The notes beneath the pieces were generated by a model, which was given only the letters and a program-made list of their open reading frames with translations, did no database searches and was not told where the DNA came from. Below, piece after piece: positions 1-9,883 of a DNA stretch of 64,000 nucleotides. Positions within the stretch are counted from its first letter, which is position 1, and each line of letters opens with the position of its first letter. Both the position numbers and the translations under genes were made by a program. The stretch comes from Acanthosepion pharaonis (taxonomy: Eukaryota > Mollusca > Cephalopoda > Sepiida > Sepiidae), in contig CAHIKZ030000959.1 in assembly GCA_903632075.3 (NCBI GenBank), forward strand, positions 257,501 to 321,500. Reading direction: 5' to 3'.

Positions 1-53
1 TGTCGTTTTTAATGAAATGTGCATGAAAGAAGGATTGCTGCCTAAATACACAA

Positions 54-132
<79 letters not shown>
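1..132 (+). mobile_element. Penelope-related terminus plus (TA)n
   Basis: The first 60 bases match a terminus seen again at 51458-51510 and, more diverged, at 23640-23690: an ATGAAATGTGCATGAA core, then TGCTGCCTAAATACACAAA, then directly a (TA)n tract (66-132). At 11480-11560 and 22555-22620 the same terminus flanks GIY-YIG coding sequence. That link is why it is assigned to Penelope-like elements. The element is cut by the window start. Confidence 0.5.
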
Positions 133-134
<2 letters not shown>

Positions 135-141
<7 letters not shown>

Positions 142-532
142 ATATTACACCACCCAGTCGGCCTCCGTAGATTTGAAGATAAAAAAATTTACATCATTTA
201 GTTACCAATTTCATTTTTTTCTGAAACATGTTTTATAGGATTTGAGACATTACTTATTAGTCAAATACCGTACTTTCTAGAAACCGACAAAAAAGAATAT
301 ATCCAGTTTAAGGGATAGGTGATAAGATATGGAAGACATATTTAATATTTTTTGTTCGTCGTGAGAAAAAAAAGTAATTGCTGCCATCTTTTAAAAGCAA
401 TTATTTTCAGAAGAAAGTTATTAATCTTAACTTCAGTGTGATTCAACCAATAAATAATCATTAATTTAAACATTGTCTTGCTTGAAAAAGACACGCCATC
501 GTTGGCACTTGACAAATTCATTTTATTTTGGT
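135..532 (+). repeat. Dispersed ~400-bp repeat, copy 1
   Basis: This block aligns along its length with 4107-4525 in the same orientation. Both start near TATATTACACCAC, run through TAGATTTGAAGAT and TTTAGTTACCAATTTCATT, and end at GGCACTTGACAAATTCATTT. Neither copy has a convincing shared reading frame. It may be another part of LINE-A or a separate element, since copy 2 lies directly between two LINE-A fragments. Confidence 0.6.
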
Positions 533-724
533 TCTAGGTAAATAAGATTACTCTTAGTAATACCGTTTAAATAGTAGAGAACAATGAATAGGCCGTGAAT
601 CTATGTGTGTTTACGTGACTGGATTCACTTGTTTAACTACAGATACTTTGGTACACAAGCAAAAAAGTTGAAACTCTGAGAAGCATTATAAAGAGTAATT
701 CCATCCAATACTACTTCATTGACA

Positions 725-1101
725 AATTTTCTATTATTATTATTATAATTATTATTATTATTATTATTATTTTCTTTGCTTTCTGGCGTTTACACATTTC
801 TTTTCGGGTCCCGCCCAGGGATCTAAGGTTAGAAATGGCATCATGACACTTTCCACTGACAAAAAAAAAAAAAAATAAAAATAAAAATTACATAGATAAA
901 GCCCTTCGTAAAGTGTGGGCTGTACTTGTCAGAACAATCTTTTGTATCTCATTGAGGCATGGACTTCCAGGAATCTCTTCAATTAGTCTACTGCAATCTT
1001 TTCCGACCAGTCCTAGGGCTCCAACTACAACAGGGATTGTTGATGTTCCCATATGCCACATTTTCGAGATTTCTATTTCAAGGTCGTTGTATTTTGACAG
1101 C

Positions 1102-1103
<2 letters not shown>
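725..1103 (-). pseudogene. LINE-A copy 1: 3' end of R4/Dong-like ORF
   Basis: On the minus strand, codons from about 1103 to the stop at 888-890 give the C-terminal end of a non-LTR retrotransposon protein, including KYNDLEIEISKMWHMGTS, VVVGALGLVGK and a final RRALSM. The stop is followed by a ~115-base 3' UTR (773-887) and an (ATT)n tail at 729-772. The copy is 5'-truncated to about 70 codons. Its 5' end abuts the (ATT)n tail of the next copy. The family assignment comes from the longer copy at 4933-6118. Confidence 0.75.
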
Positions 1104-1155
<52 letters not shown>

Positions 1156-2180
1156 TCGATTTCTGCTATGGCCACACTACCTACCAAGTTTTCTGGAAGA
1201 CCAAATGCAAGTAGTAGTGTGTTGTTATGGCTACATTTCATGATTTGTTTTTCTAAATCGTTTAACATCACTAGACGTTACATGGAGAAAGTCTTTCTTT
1301 GTGTGTGGGCTGTCCTACCAAGACATTTTTTTCTCTTAAACGGGAATTTCCAGGGATTTTTCTTCAGTGTGTTGTTGTGTATTTTTTCTTATTATTCCAA
1401 GCGTACCGACAATGAATAGTATTATTCTTGTTTTCAGTTTCCCCATTTTTCGATTTTCTATTTCCAGGTTTTCATACTTCGATAGTTTTTGAAATTTCTT
1501 GCTTGCTGTGTCACAGTCCGCTGGGCAAGCCGTATCAAGTACTTGGCAAGTTTTTTTTTCTTTTCGGTTTTTTGACAATTATGTCCGACCTATTTGCTTC
1601 AATCTTCCTCTCTGTAAAGATGGTGTAATCTCATAGTATTCTATTTCTGTAGCCGATACTTAGTGATATTCATACCAGTATTTATTAAGATCTTTTCCGA
1701 AGTAGTTGCACATTGTCCAGTGTAAGTATTGCCTAACTTTATCGTGACGATTTTTATATTCATTTGACACAAATACAGAATATCATGAGGTTTAGATTGT
1801 CAATGGTTTCCTGATATTTGTCACAGAACTTGCATATTGGATCCACACTATTATGTATGATATTTGCCTGAAAGTTTCTAGCGAAAAGACTTTGGTCTTG
1901 CGCTGTAAGAATAAAACCTTCCGTTTCAGCCTTTAATCCAGATGCTCGTAATCATCGATGAGTGTTAACTTTATCAACATCATCTTTATTAGAACGTTCT
2001 GGATATTGGCCATGCAGAGGTTTGTCTTGCCAGCATAGTTTTATTTGTTCAAGAGCTTTATCCTTGGCTTTCATTCTCATTTTTTTTTTGCTGCAACTGT
2101 TGGTTCTTGGGTTTTGTCATGGTTTTCTACAGAATCTACTAAATGTAAATCTCGTTTGTATTTACAACCTTCTTTCATGA
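1104..2180 (-). pseudogene. LINE-A copy 2: C-terminal half with zinc knuckle and RLE
   Basis: This is the longest minus-strand copy, about 340 codons in shifting frames. Reading from 2180 downward: a segment with LHGQYPERSNKDDVDKVNTH, then AETEGFILTAQDQSLFARN, a CKFCDKYQETID knuckle, an endonuclease-like segment (ANRSDIIVKKP and VLDTACPADCDTA), KYENLEIENRKMG, and a terminal VGTLGIIRK. The domain order (knuckle, then restriction-like endonuclease at the C terminus) is that of the R2/R4 group. Damage includes TGA for Trp near 1957 and at least one frameshift. The 3' UTR is 1156-1275 and the (ATT)n tail 1104-1155. It looks like a different subfamily from copies 1 and 3-7. Confidence 0.72.
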
Positions 2181-2224
2181 TTGAATATTATTATTATTAT
2201 TATTATTATTATTGTTATTATTAT
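2181..2224. repeat. (ATT)n microsatellite
   Basis: An ATT tract with two GTT interruptions. It separates LINE-A copy 2 from the candidate LTR that starts at 2225. Confidence 0.9.
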
Positions 2225-2912
2225 TGTTATGGTCCGGTTCCTTGTACAACGGTGATAGTCCAAGGTAGAACCAATAAAGAAGAACTCGAACACAGGTATG
2301 GAATAACACATATATATTACAAACAGGAATATATACAGAGAAGTAGAAAGTGTTAGTAAGAACAATTAGGTTTAGTAGGGAGAACAATGTAGTATCGACC
2401 AGTATCCCTATTCTAATGTCTTGTAGTAATTGTCTGAAACGCGACTCTGTTTCGGCCTGCCTCTGACTCGACTCTTGACTCGACTTGAACTACTGACGAT
2501 ATTCACCCCCCCCAACACACTGGGGCAGCATGTGACACAAGGTCGGTTATTTATTGTGGGTTCTCCGAACCCGTGGGCTCGGCCCAAAAATATGCCCATT
2601 GAACCCGTATAAACGGGTTGAGGGTCGGTTTACCTCCCCGAAAGAGAATCCGCCCTTCGGCGTAGCCTCGTTCGGGTTCCTTCCCGCCCGAAGGCAGAGA
2701 GTTCAACCGATCTGTCGTTCAAGACTTGAGCGACTGACTGACGATATTCAGTCACTCCCCTCCCCACGAGGGCGTCATGTGGCACAAGGCCTTTTTAACG
2801 TGGGCTCTCCGAGACTTGAGCGACTGACAGACTCGTTGCCTACTCCTGAGGCGCAGTATTTATTAAGTATGGAATAGTACATTATTATTATTATGGGTAA
2901 GATCCCGTATCA
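2225..2912 (+). mobile_element. Candidate solo LTR in (ATT)n
   Basis: This 688-bp block is clearly richer in G+C than its surroundings. It starts TGTTATGGTCC, ends CCCGTATCA, and is flanked by a 5-bp ATTAT on each side, although that occurs inside an ATT repeat and is weak evidence. Inside are an AATAAAG near 2272, a TATAAA near 2607, and an imperfect internal duplication (CTGACGATATTCA ... CACAAGG ... GGGCTCTCCGA) at about 2490-2580 and 2738-2815. No flanking internal region or primer-binding site is seen, so it would be a solo LTR. A GC-rich fragment of another repeat is also possible. Confidence 0.4.
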
Positions 2913-3667
2913 ATTATTATTATTATTATTTCTTTTGATTTCTGTTGTATACGCATTTCCTTCTGGGTCCCAACCAAAGACCTAGTCGGCAATGGCTTTA
3001 TGGCATTTTCACATATTTCCACATATTTTACATAGATAAAGCTCTTCGTAATGTGTCAGCTGTACTTGTGAGCACATTATTTCTCTTTGTATTTCTTTCA
3101 GGTATGGTCTACGAGGAATCTATTTAAAGAGTCTATCGGAACCATTTCCAATCGGTCCGAGGGACCCAACTGCAATTGCTATTATTGATGTCCTCATGTG
3201 CCACATTTTTGAGATTTCTACTTCAAGTTCCTTGTATTTTGATATTTTTTTTTTAAAGATTTTCGAACTTGCATTACAATCTGCAGAATGCCATGTCAAT
3301 AGGAAAGCACAATCTGTTTTTGTGGCCTTTGATTACAATGTCTGGTCGGTTAGATTTGATTGTTCAGTCTGCGTGTATTTTAGAGTCCCATAAAATTGTT
3401 ATAGATCCTTTCTCTGTAACCAGTTTCCTTCCCGTAAAAGTGGCATAATTTCCAGTGCATATATTGGCCCATTCTATCATCACGAGTTTTATATTTAGTG
3501 GGTGCTAACACTGTACAGCCTGATACAAAATGGTCAATTGCTTCTGGATAGTTATCCCAGAATCTGCATTTCGGGTTAACACAGTTTTCAGTATGTGTGT
3601 TTGGCAAATTCTAGTGAGCAATCATTGATTCTATGCAGCAAGATTAAAACCTTCGGGTTCAGCTTTT
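2913..3667 (-). pseudogene. LINE-A copy 3
   Basis: Minus-strand C-terminal portion with (ATT)n tail 2913-2931 and 3' UTR 2932-3033. The segment at 3380-3607 encodes a knuckle in which the second Cys is replaced (CRFWDNYPEAIDHFVSGC instead of CRFC). It is followed by TVLAPTKYKTRDDRMGQYMH. The endonuclease region (3230-3380) is degraded. The copy is truncated near 3667, where PEGFNLAA is still readable, and copy 4 starts there. Confidence 0.7.
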
Positions 3668-4070
3668 AACATAAGATCACACACATTTTACATAGATAAA
3701 TCTTTGAATTATGTGAGCTGTAAATGTGAGTACAGTTTTTTGTATTTCTTTAAGCCTTGGTGTACAAGGAATCCTTTCAATGAATCTATTGGAACCTTTT
3801 CCAATCAAACCAAGGTCTCCCACTAGAACTGGTATTATTGATGTCCTCATGTGCAACATTTTTATGATTTCCGCTTTTAATCTCCTTGTATTTTGATGGT
3901 TTTTTTTAAAGATCTTCAATGATGCATAAATAAAAATAAAATAAAAGCACATTCTATTTTGCTGTCTTTGATCATGATGTCGGCTAGATTAGCCTTAATT
4001 CTTTTGTCTGTGTGTAATGTAAAGTCCTATAAAATTGTTACAGGTCCTATCACTGGAACCAGATCTGGGT
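3668..4070 (-). pseudogene. LINE-A copy 4
   Basis: Minus-strand C terminus. The frame 3677-3952 includes TRRLKAEIIKMLHMRTSII, VLVGDLGLIGKGSNRFIERI and a HIIQRF end near the family stop context CTATGTAA. The endonuclease region continues to about 4070 in broken frames. No ATT tail remains because the copy joins copy 3 directly. Confidence 0.65.
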
Positions 4071-4106
4071 GTTCATACCAGTTTCTTGCAAACTCCTTTA
4101 TATATT

Positions 4107-4525
4107 GACAGTACTGTATATTACACCACACGCCCAGTTAACCTCTGTAGATTTGAAGATTAATAAATTTACATTATTTAGTTACCAATTTCATTATTCT
4201 GTTTTATGTGAAAAACGTTTTGTAGAATTTGGGACATTACTTATTGCTAAAACATCGTACTTTCTAGAAATCAATGAAATAGCTTATATCCAGTGCAAGA
4301 GACGAGGGATAGGTGATAAGATACAGAAGAAATATTTATTACTTTATTCTTTTTATAGTCGTAAGAAAAAAAATAATGTTTCCATCTTTTAAAAGCAATT
4401 ATTTTCAGAAGAAAGTTACTCGTCTTAACTTCACCGAGATTCAACCAACAATTAATCATTTATTTAAACATTGTCTTGTTTGGAAAGACACGTCGTCGTT
4501 GGCACTTGACAAATTCATTTTATTT
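4107..4525 (+). repeat. Dispersed ~400-bp repeat, copy 2
   Basis: Aligns with 135-532 and is wedged between LINE-A copies 4 and 5. A short plus-strand frame (4313-4528) reads KKVTRLNFTEIQPTINHLFK, but copy 1 breaks this frame, so coding status is unsupported. Confidence 0.6.
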
Positions 4526-4932
4526 TGATTCATGATATCTTCAAAAAAATCAAGGATCTTGAAGTGGAAATCTAAAAAAATGTGGCACATGAGGGTATCA
4601 ATAATGGCAGTTGTAGTTGGAGCCCTCGGACTGATTGGAAAAGGTTCTGATAGACTCATTGAAGATATTCCTGGTAGTTCATACCTTAAAGAAATATAAA
4701 ATACTGTACTCACAAGGACCACTCACGCATTACGAAGAGCTTTATCTATGTAAAATGTTTGTGATCTTTTTTTTTTTTTACTAAAAATGCTCAGTGAAAA
4801 ATTTCATGAGGCCATTTCTGACCTTATCTCTCTGGGAGGGACCCGGAAGGAAATGTGTATACAACAGAAATCAAAGGATATAATATTATTATTATTATTA
4901 TTAGTAGTAGTAGTAATAATAATAATAATAAT
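4526..4932 (+). pseudogene. LINE-A copy 5
   Basis: Plus-strand C terminus with KMWHMRVSIMAVVVGALGL, GSDRLIEDIPGSSYLKEI, an in-frame stop, then ALRRALSM and the terminal TAA near 4751. A 3' UTR (4754-4879) is followed by an ATT tail with some AGT variants (4880-4932). The next copy begins at once after the tail, in the same orientation. Confidence 0.75.
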
Positions 4933-6118
4933 AAAGATCCTTAACTGGACCATAGCTGACATTAAGCGAATAGACGCCAAAACGAGAAGGCATCTCACTT
5001 GCTACCGCATGTATCATGCCAAAGCTGATGTTGATCGTCTGTATGTGTCCAGATCCGAAGGAGGCAGAGCATTAGTTCAACTAGAACTGTCTTACAAGAC
5101 TACAGCAATTGGCATTCAGAGATACATGGAAACTACAGAAGACTGGCTGATGATATGTACCAAAGAACATAAAAGTAGTAAGCGACTTTATTCCGTAATA
5201 AACAAAACCAACAAGTACAAAATGGAATTTCAAATGGACGTAGAAGTACAAGTAAAGCACAATACACCGACTGAATCTGCAAGATACAAAAGAAAGTAAA
5301 AGCAAATGTAACCGACCAGCAAATGCTTCACGGTCAATCCTCTGCCCGTACCAAACAAACTGATGCAGACAAACCCCCGTACCCATCAGTGGCTACGTAG
5401 TACAGGGTTAGAAGCTGAAACCGAAGGTTTTATCCTTGCTGCACAGGACCAATGATTGTTAACTAGGAATTATCACATACAAAAAAATTGTGTTAGCCCA
5501 AAATTCAGATCCTGTGATAAATATCCAGAAACAATTGATCATCTTGTGCCAGGTTGCACGGTATTGGCACCCACTGAATACAAAACACGACATGACAGAA
5601 TGGGCTAATATATCCACAGAAAAATCTGTAACTTCTACGGATAGGAAACTGAAAGAAATTGATATGAACACCACCCAGAGTCGGTTGCGAAGATAGGGTC
5701 TGTAACAATTTTATGGGATTACACAATACACGCAGAGAGATCAATGAAATCTAATTACCCAGACATCCTTATTGATATGACAGTCCCTGCAAACTGCCAT
5801 GTATTTTTGAAAATCTTCAAAATACTATTAAAATACAAGGATCTTGAAATCGAAATCTCAAAAATGTGGCACATCGAAAATCCTTGCTGTAGTTGAAGCC
5901 CTCAGATTGATTGGAAAAATATTCCCATTTCTGGTAGACCATTCTTTAAAGACATACAAAAAAATGTTCTCACGCTTAAAGCTTATGCCTTACAAAAGCT
6001 TATTTTTATTTTTCAGTGGAAAATGTCATGACGCCATTTCTGACTTTAGGTCTCTGGTTGGGACCCAGGAATCTATGGAATTCATAATAATAATAATAAT
6101 AATTATAATAATAATAAT
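4933..6118 (+). pseudogene. LINE-A copy 6: most complete R4/Dong-like C-terminal half
   Basis: About 390 codons of a non-LTR retrotransposon polyprotein from the post-RT region to the end. In order: LNWTIADIKRIDAKTRRHLT and YHAKADVDRLYVSRSEGGRA (thumb-like), AETEGFILAAQDQ, a knuckle CDKYPETIDHLVPGC (second Cys kept, first replaced), TVLAPTEYKTRHDRMG, then ILWDYTIHAE and YPDILIDMTVPANC (5746-5810), the expected catalytic stretch of a restriction-like endonuclease. KYKDLEIEISKMWH and a degraded tail follow, then the 3' UTR and an (AAT)n tail (6085-6118). There are several stops. An RLE at the C terminus plus a TAA-repeat flank are features of the R4/Dong group. That assignment is an inference from domain order and target. 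Confidence 0.75.
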
Positions 6119-6432
6119 GATGTGGCACATGAAGACATCAACAATTACAGTTTTAGTTGGAGCCCTCGTATTAATTAGAAAATGTTCTGATAGACTCATA
6201 GAAAGAATTAAACAGATACAAAATATTGTACAGCCCACATCTTACGAATGGCGTTATCTATGTAAAATATGTGTTTTGTTTTTTAATTTCTTGTGGGGGA
6301 TTCCCCAAAAATCCTCGTTGAAAAATGTCATGATGCCATCTCTAACCATAGGTCACTGGTTAGGACCTGGAAAGAAATGAGTATGCACAAGAAATTATTA
6401 TTATTATTATAATTATTATTATTATTATTCCA
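6119..6432 (+). pseudogene. LINE-A copy 7
   Basis: Starts abruptly at MWHMKTSTITVLVGALVLI inside the tail of copy 6. It lacks the IPG..LKE segment, keeps the CTATGTAAAAT stop context and a ~120-base 3' UTR, and ends in (ATT)n (6396-6430). This is the shortest of the head-to-tail series of copies 5, 6 and 7. Confidence 0.7.
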
Positions 6433-7200
6433 TGAGAGGTTATAGTTCTCAACAATTACTATCCTAATAACTCTGTTATGAGTGCACAAATTGTAGTCCG
6501 CTAGACTATGCAATGTGAGCCGTGAAAGCATCTTCAATATATATATATATATATATAGTGATTTAATCAGAAATTCGGTGTATGAAAATTAAATTTTGTG
6601 AAAGCACGACTTTATTCAATGAACATTTCTCCTTTTAATTCTCGATAGAAAAATAAAAAAAATAAACTGCTTTAACTGCTTTTTTCTATATATTTGCTTA
6701 TAAGGACGAATATTTTCTATGAAAATTTCTCGGACATTCAGGCCGGTAAATGTTATTTAATACTGTTTATTATAAACAGATCATTTACTTAAATACTTGT
6801 ATCTATAAAAAAGAATGTTAAACATAAAAATGTCTTTAATAAATTGTCGGACTTTGTCCAATTCTTAATGTATATTTGCTTATACCTCACTTACATTGAA
6901 AATTCTGCAGCATTGTAACGATATGAAGAAACATTTTTGAAACTCCAGCCTCAGTAATAGAAATGGGTGGCTAGGATACACAAGCAATCTTCAGTTTATG
7001 CCTATCCACTCTCAAAAGGTCAAAGCCTGTTGCACAAACTATTATCAAAAATGGTTTTGATTAAGTCATACATATTTTGGGTTGCCTTAGCGCATTGGCA
7101 CCATTTTTTTACTCGGTAAAAAATTTATCTTTCAACCCACTGCTAATTTTTTGCGACGAATGGCACCCTTCATAATTTTTCATTGAAAAGGCTTTCTCTC
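6433..7200. other. AT-rich non-coding stretch
   Basis: Contains a short (TA)n at 6538-6557. Around 6725-6865 there is a repeat with TATCTATAAAAA and a TTGTCGGACTTTGTCCA core. The core recurs inverted at 63360-63400 (TGGACTAAGTCCGACAA), so this is a dispersed repeat. No gene is recognised. Confidence 0.5.
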
Positions 7201-7560
7201 AGTAATGGTTGTCTCCTCAGGATCTCTCCAATTTCCTCGCCTGGTATCCATCCACAAGAATTTACTAGGTATTCTATGTTGCCTCCATAGGTGTAAAATT
7301 CTCCAAGTGATCTGTCCTTATTATGAGTCTGAGAAAATACAACTTCTGATTGTATGTACTAGAGTCCTTTTTGTCCTCCTTTACAAAGTTGCACACGTTT
7401 CACTTATGGTATTCTCAGCATCTATCTGTAGAACTTTATCTCTCTTGCCTCTTCTGCTTTTCATCGGTGAGGAGATTTTTCAGCATCAACTGTCATAGGT
7501 GGATAGATATTAGATTGCAGCTTCAACACTCTTTTCTGTGTTTGTAATGATCATTTACTG
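7200..7560 (-). pseudogene. LINE-B fragment (C-terminal)
   Basis: Minus-strand remnant of the LINE-B C terminus whose better copies are at 12770-13330 and 25640-27178. The recognisable part is the reverse complement of GGTATTCTCAGCATC..CTGTAGAAC near 7410, encoding the FYRRMLRIP segment. The remainder is heavily diverged and no frame stays open. Confidence 0.5.
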
Positions 7561-7635
7561 TTTGTTAATACTTTGATTAGTTTTTGAAATGTATTTTTCG
7601 CTCTTTTCACGTGTCTTGATTTCAGTGTCACATAT

Positions 7636-7860
7636 TCCATCCACGATATTCTCACCACCTTTTATCGTCTCAAATCCATGGTATTTTTAGCATCCTTCTG
7701 TTGCCTCGTGTTTATGGTATTGTCAGCATGCTTCTGTTGCCTCAAGTCCATGATATTTTCAGTATCCTTCTGTTGCCTAAAGTCCATGGTATTGTTAGCA
7801 TCCTTTTGTAGCCTCAAGTCCATTGTAGTCTCAGTATCCTTCTGTTGCCTAAAGTTTAAT
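7636..7860 (-). repeat. 36-bp minisatellite derived from LINE-B
   Basis: Five tandem 36-bp units (7675-7710, 7711-7746, 7747-7782, 7783-7818, 7819-7854) follow one degraded unit. On the minus strand each unit reads like ACAGAAGGATGCTGAAAATA followed by CCATGG. This matches the LINE-B segment at 26540-26575 that encodes YRRMLRIP-type sequence. Because 36 is divisible by three, a stop-free 12-residue repeat frame exists on the plus strand (7678-7881), which is an artefact. Confidence 0.75.
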
Positions 7861-7923
7861 GATAAGAATAAAACGGCCTAATACTTTCACACCGACCTAA
7901 AGTTTAAATCTAAGGTCGCATAG

Positions 7924-7924
<1 letters not shown>

Positions 7925-7993
<69 letters not shown>

Positions 7994-8017
7994 TAACTAA
8001 CTACCATTGTATTTCGT

Positions 8018-8061
<44 letters not shown>

Positions 8062-8083
8062 CGAAATATAATGGTAGTTGGTT
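7925..8083. repeat. (TA)n pair with inverted-repeat flanks
   Basis: Two (TA)n tracts (7925-7991 and 8019-8059) surround a short unique piece. The piece TAACTAACTACCATTGTA (7994-8011) is nearly the reverse complement of the sequence after the second tract (8064-8083, TATAATGGTAGTTGGTTA), so the segment can fold back. Confidence 0.75.
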
Positions 8084-8174
8084 AGGTTCAACTCTACTGA
8101 AGCTGATAAGCCAAAGTGCTCAATACGAAGTATAGCCTATAAAATGTAAGACAAATACATAATAAGAAATAAAA

Positions 8175-8375
8175 AACAGTGCTCCTTCAGTCTACCCTAT
8201 TGAGCGAAATAAAGGGTTCAGTTCTACATTATAACCACCTGAAGAAGGCTGGAACGTACAACGGCCGAAACGTTGTGATAAATATAGCAACAAAGATGAG
8301 GACAATAGTCCGAATAATGTAAATAGTGTACATAATACCTCATCTCAGAAATAGAGATAGATACTGAAGCAGTCG
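8175..8375 (+). mobile_element. SINE-H 3' domain with hammerhead-like core (partial)
   Basis: The 3' part of the tRNA-derived element found complete at 26790-27098 and 37085-37440. It holds CUGAAGA (8239-8245), a GGC..GCC pairing, GAAA (8267-8270), then CGTTGTGA and a conserved tail with GATGAGGACAATAGTCCGAA. The tail equals one unit of the 107-bp array at 63484-64000. The tRNA-like head is missing here. Confidence 0.55.
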
Positions 8376-8479
8376 TCCCGTCTCGATTTTGAAGCAGATG
8401 AGTAAAGCAAAATGATTTTTTCCACTGTTTATTGTCGTCGTGTTTTTTTTTTTTTTTTTCGACAATGTGGTCACTTTTC

Positions 8480-9125
8480 AATCACCTCACTTGTTCTATA
8501 TTCAGTCACAAAGAAGAGACAACGAAAACCCAACCAGATGCTGGGAGAAGGCGTAACGCTTTACAATGAAGAACACAATGAAGTAATTTAGTCAATATAT
8601 AATGTCTTAGAAAGTGAATAAGTATCACTATTCGTGATTTTAGAATGGTTGACAGAGATTAATAAATACATCTTAGTAGAGGCTGAATAAGTATGCATTT
8701 CTTTTGGTAATGAATTGTGGTTAAAACGTCAAAGTAGATTGTTCATTAGGCGTGTGGGTGAAAACAAGATAATCTTCAAAGCAAGAGAATGTCGTTAAAA
8801 GTCACACTTGTGAATATGTCTGGCCAAATTATGACGCATGCGCTACAATAGGTTCATTGCTTGATTATACGCGGCCCGTGACATATCTGGAAATTTCGAT
8901 AAACAGTTTACAACTGGCGATCAGTATTACAATATACAAGATGGCTAGAATAAAATATAAGAAAAATAGCAAAGATTTTGTAGTTAGGACGATGTGGTAA
9001 ATCGAAAAACAAAATCAGGACACAAAATAAAGTTAAATGTTTTTCTTTCCGTTCCCACCAGAGGTCTACCGAGGGCAAAAAGCAAACGAAGCTAGCGAAT
9101 AAAACAGAAACATATGAAAATACAG
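8480..9125. other. Non-coding stretch
   Basis: About 650 bases of moderately AT-rich, apparently low-copy sequence. No frame, splice-flanked exon, RNA gene or repeat seen elsewhere in the window was recognised. A poly-T run lies at 8444-8459 and (TA)n at 9131-9160. Confidence 0.4.
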
Positions 9126-9128
9126 GAT

Positions 9129-9160
<32 letters not shown>

Positions 9161-9163
<3 letters not shown>

Positions 9164-9503
9164 GAAAAATTTTGAAAAAACAAACAAAAATCCTTAAATG
9201 TAGTTAAAATGAATGAAATGTCGACGTCTGACGTTTAGGTTTAATAAACCTTTTTCAAGACAATATTCATTAAAATACAATTCAGTTCAATTTGACAAAG
9301 ACGATGGACATAAAAACACAAGTCTTATCCAAAACAGATAATTTCTATTTTTTCTGTTTTGGAGTGTCCATATTGAACTGAATGGTATTTTAATGAATTT
9401 GTCAGACGTCGACATTTCATTCATTTTAACTACATTTAAGGATTTTTTTTTTTTTTTTCAAAATTTTTCTTCATTCTATCGGATTTATATCCATTTACAC
9501 TTG

Positions 9504-9505
<2 letters not shown>
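9161..9505 (-). mobile_element. (TA)n-bounded fold-back element with degenerate hammerhead
   Basis: Between (TA)n tracts at 9131-9160 and 9505-9562 lies an inverted repeat. Arm 9161-9229 pairs with 9400-9474, and an inner pair 9268-9292 matches 9372-9394. On the minus strand 9219-9262 makes a hammerhead-like fold: stem I UGUC/GACA, core UUGAAAA, stem II GGUUU/AAACC, UAAA in place of GAAA, stem III ACGU/ACGU, then C. The missing G12 predicts no activity. Confidence 0.55.
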
Positions 9506-9562
<57 letters not shown>

Positions 9563-9843
9563 CTAGACTCGTTTCGAAAAACCCTCGAATTTTTGATTTG
9601 TTAATCAATTTCGAGGGAAAAAAAGGTTTTAAAAAAAGAAAGAGCTACAAACATGAACTTCTGCCGACAAAAAATCGCACAGATGCAGGTCTGAAGCCCA
9701 AAGAAAAAACCCCGATACGAGTAACAACTAACTAACAAAAGAGTTCAATGCAACCGTAGAGCAGACCTAGACACACCTAGTGAGCCAGACAAACCTACCT
9801 AGGTTTCACCTAAACAGATCGTCAGGGAAAGCTTTATTTCCCC

Positions 9844-9845
<2 letters not shown>
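9563..9845 (-). mobile_element. Family X element, copy 1
   Basis: A ~283-bp block bracketed by (TA)n on both sides (9505-9562 and 9846-9880). It shares its whole length with 57413-57719 (opposite strand), and with 52136-52437 and 41793-42149 in more diverged form. Shared marks on the minus strand are CCTGACGATC, AGGTGAAACCTAGGTAGG, TTTGTCTGGCTC and TCGGGGTTTTTTCTTTGG. No open frame is seen. Confidence 0.65.

Positions 9846-9880
<35 letters not shown>

Positions 9881-9883
<3 letters not shown>

Noticed and set aside
7678..7881. Short Cys-rich repeat protein
   Set aside because: The frame is a by-product of the 36-bp minisatellite that derives from the opposite strand of LINE-B.
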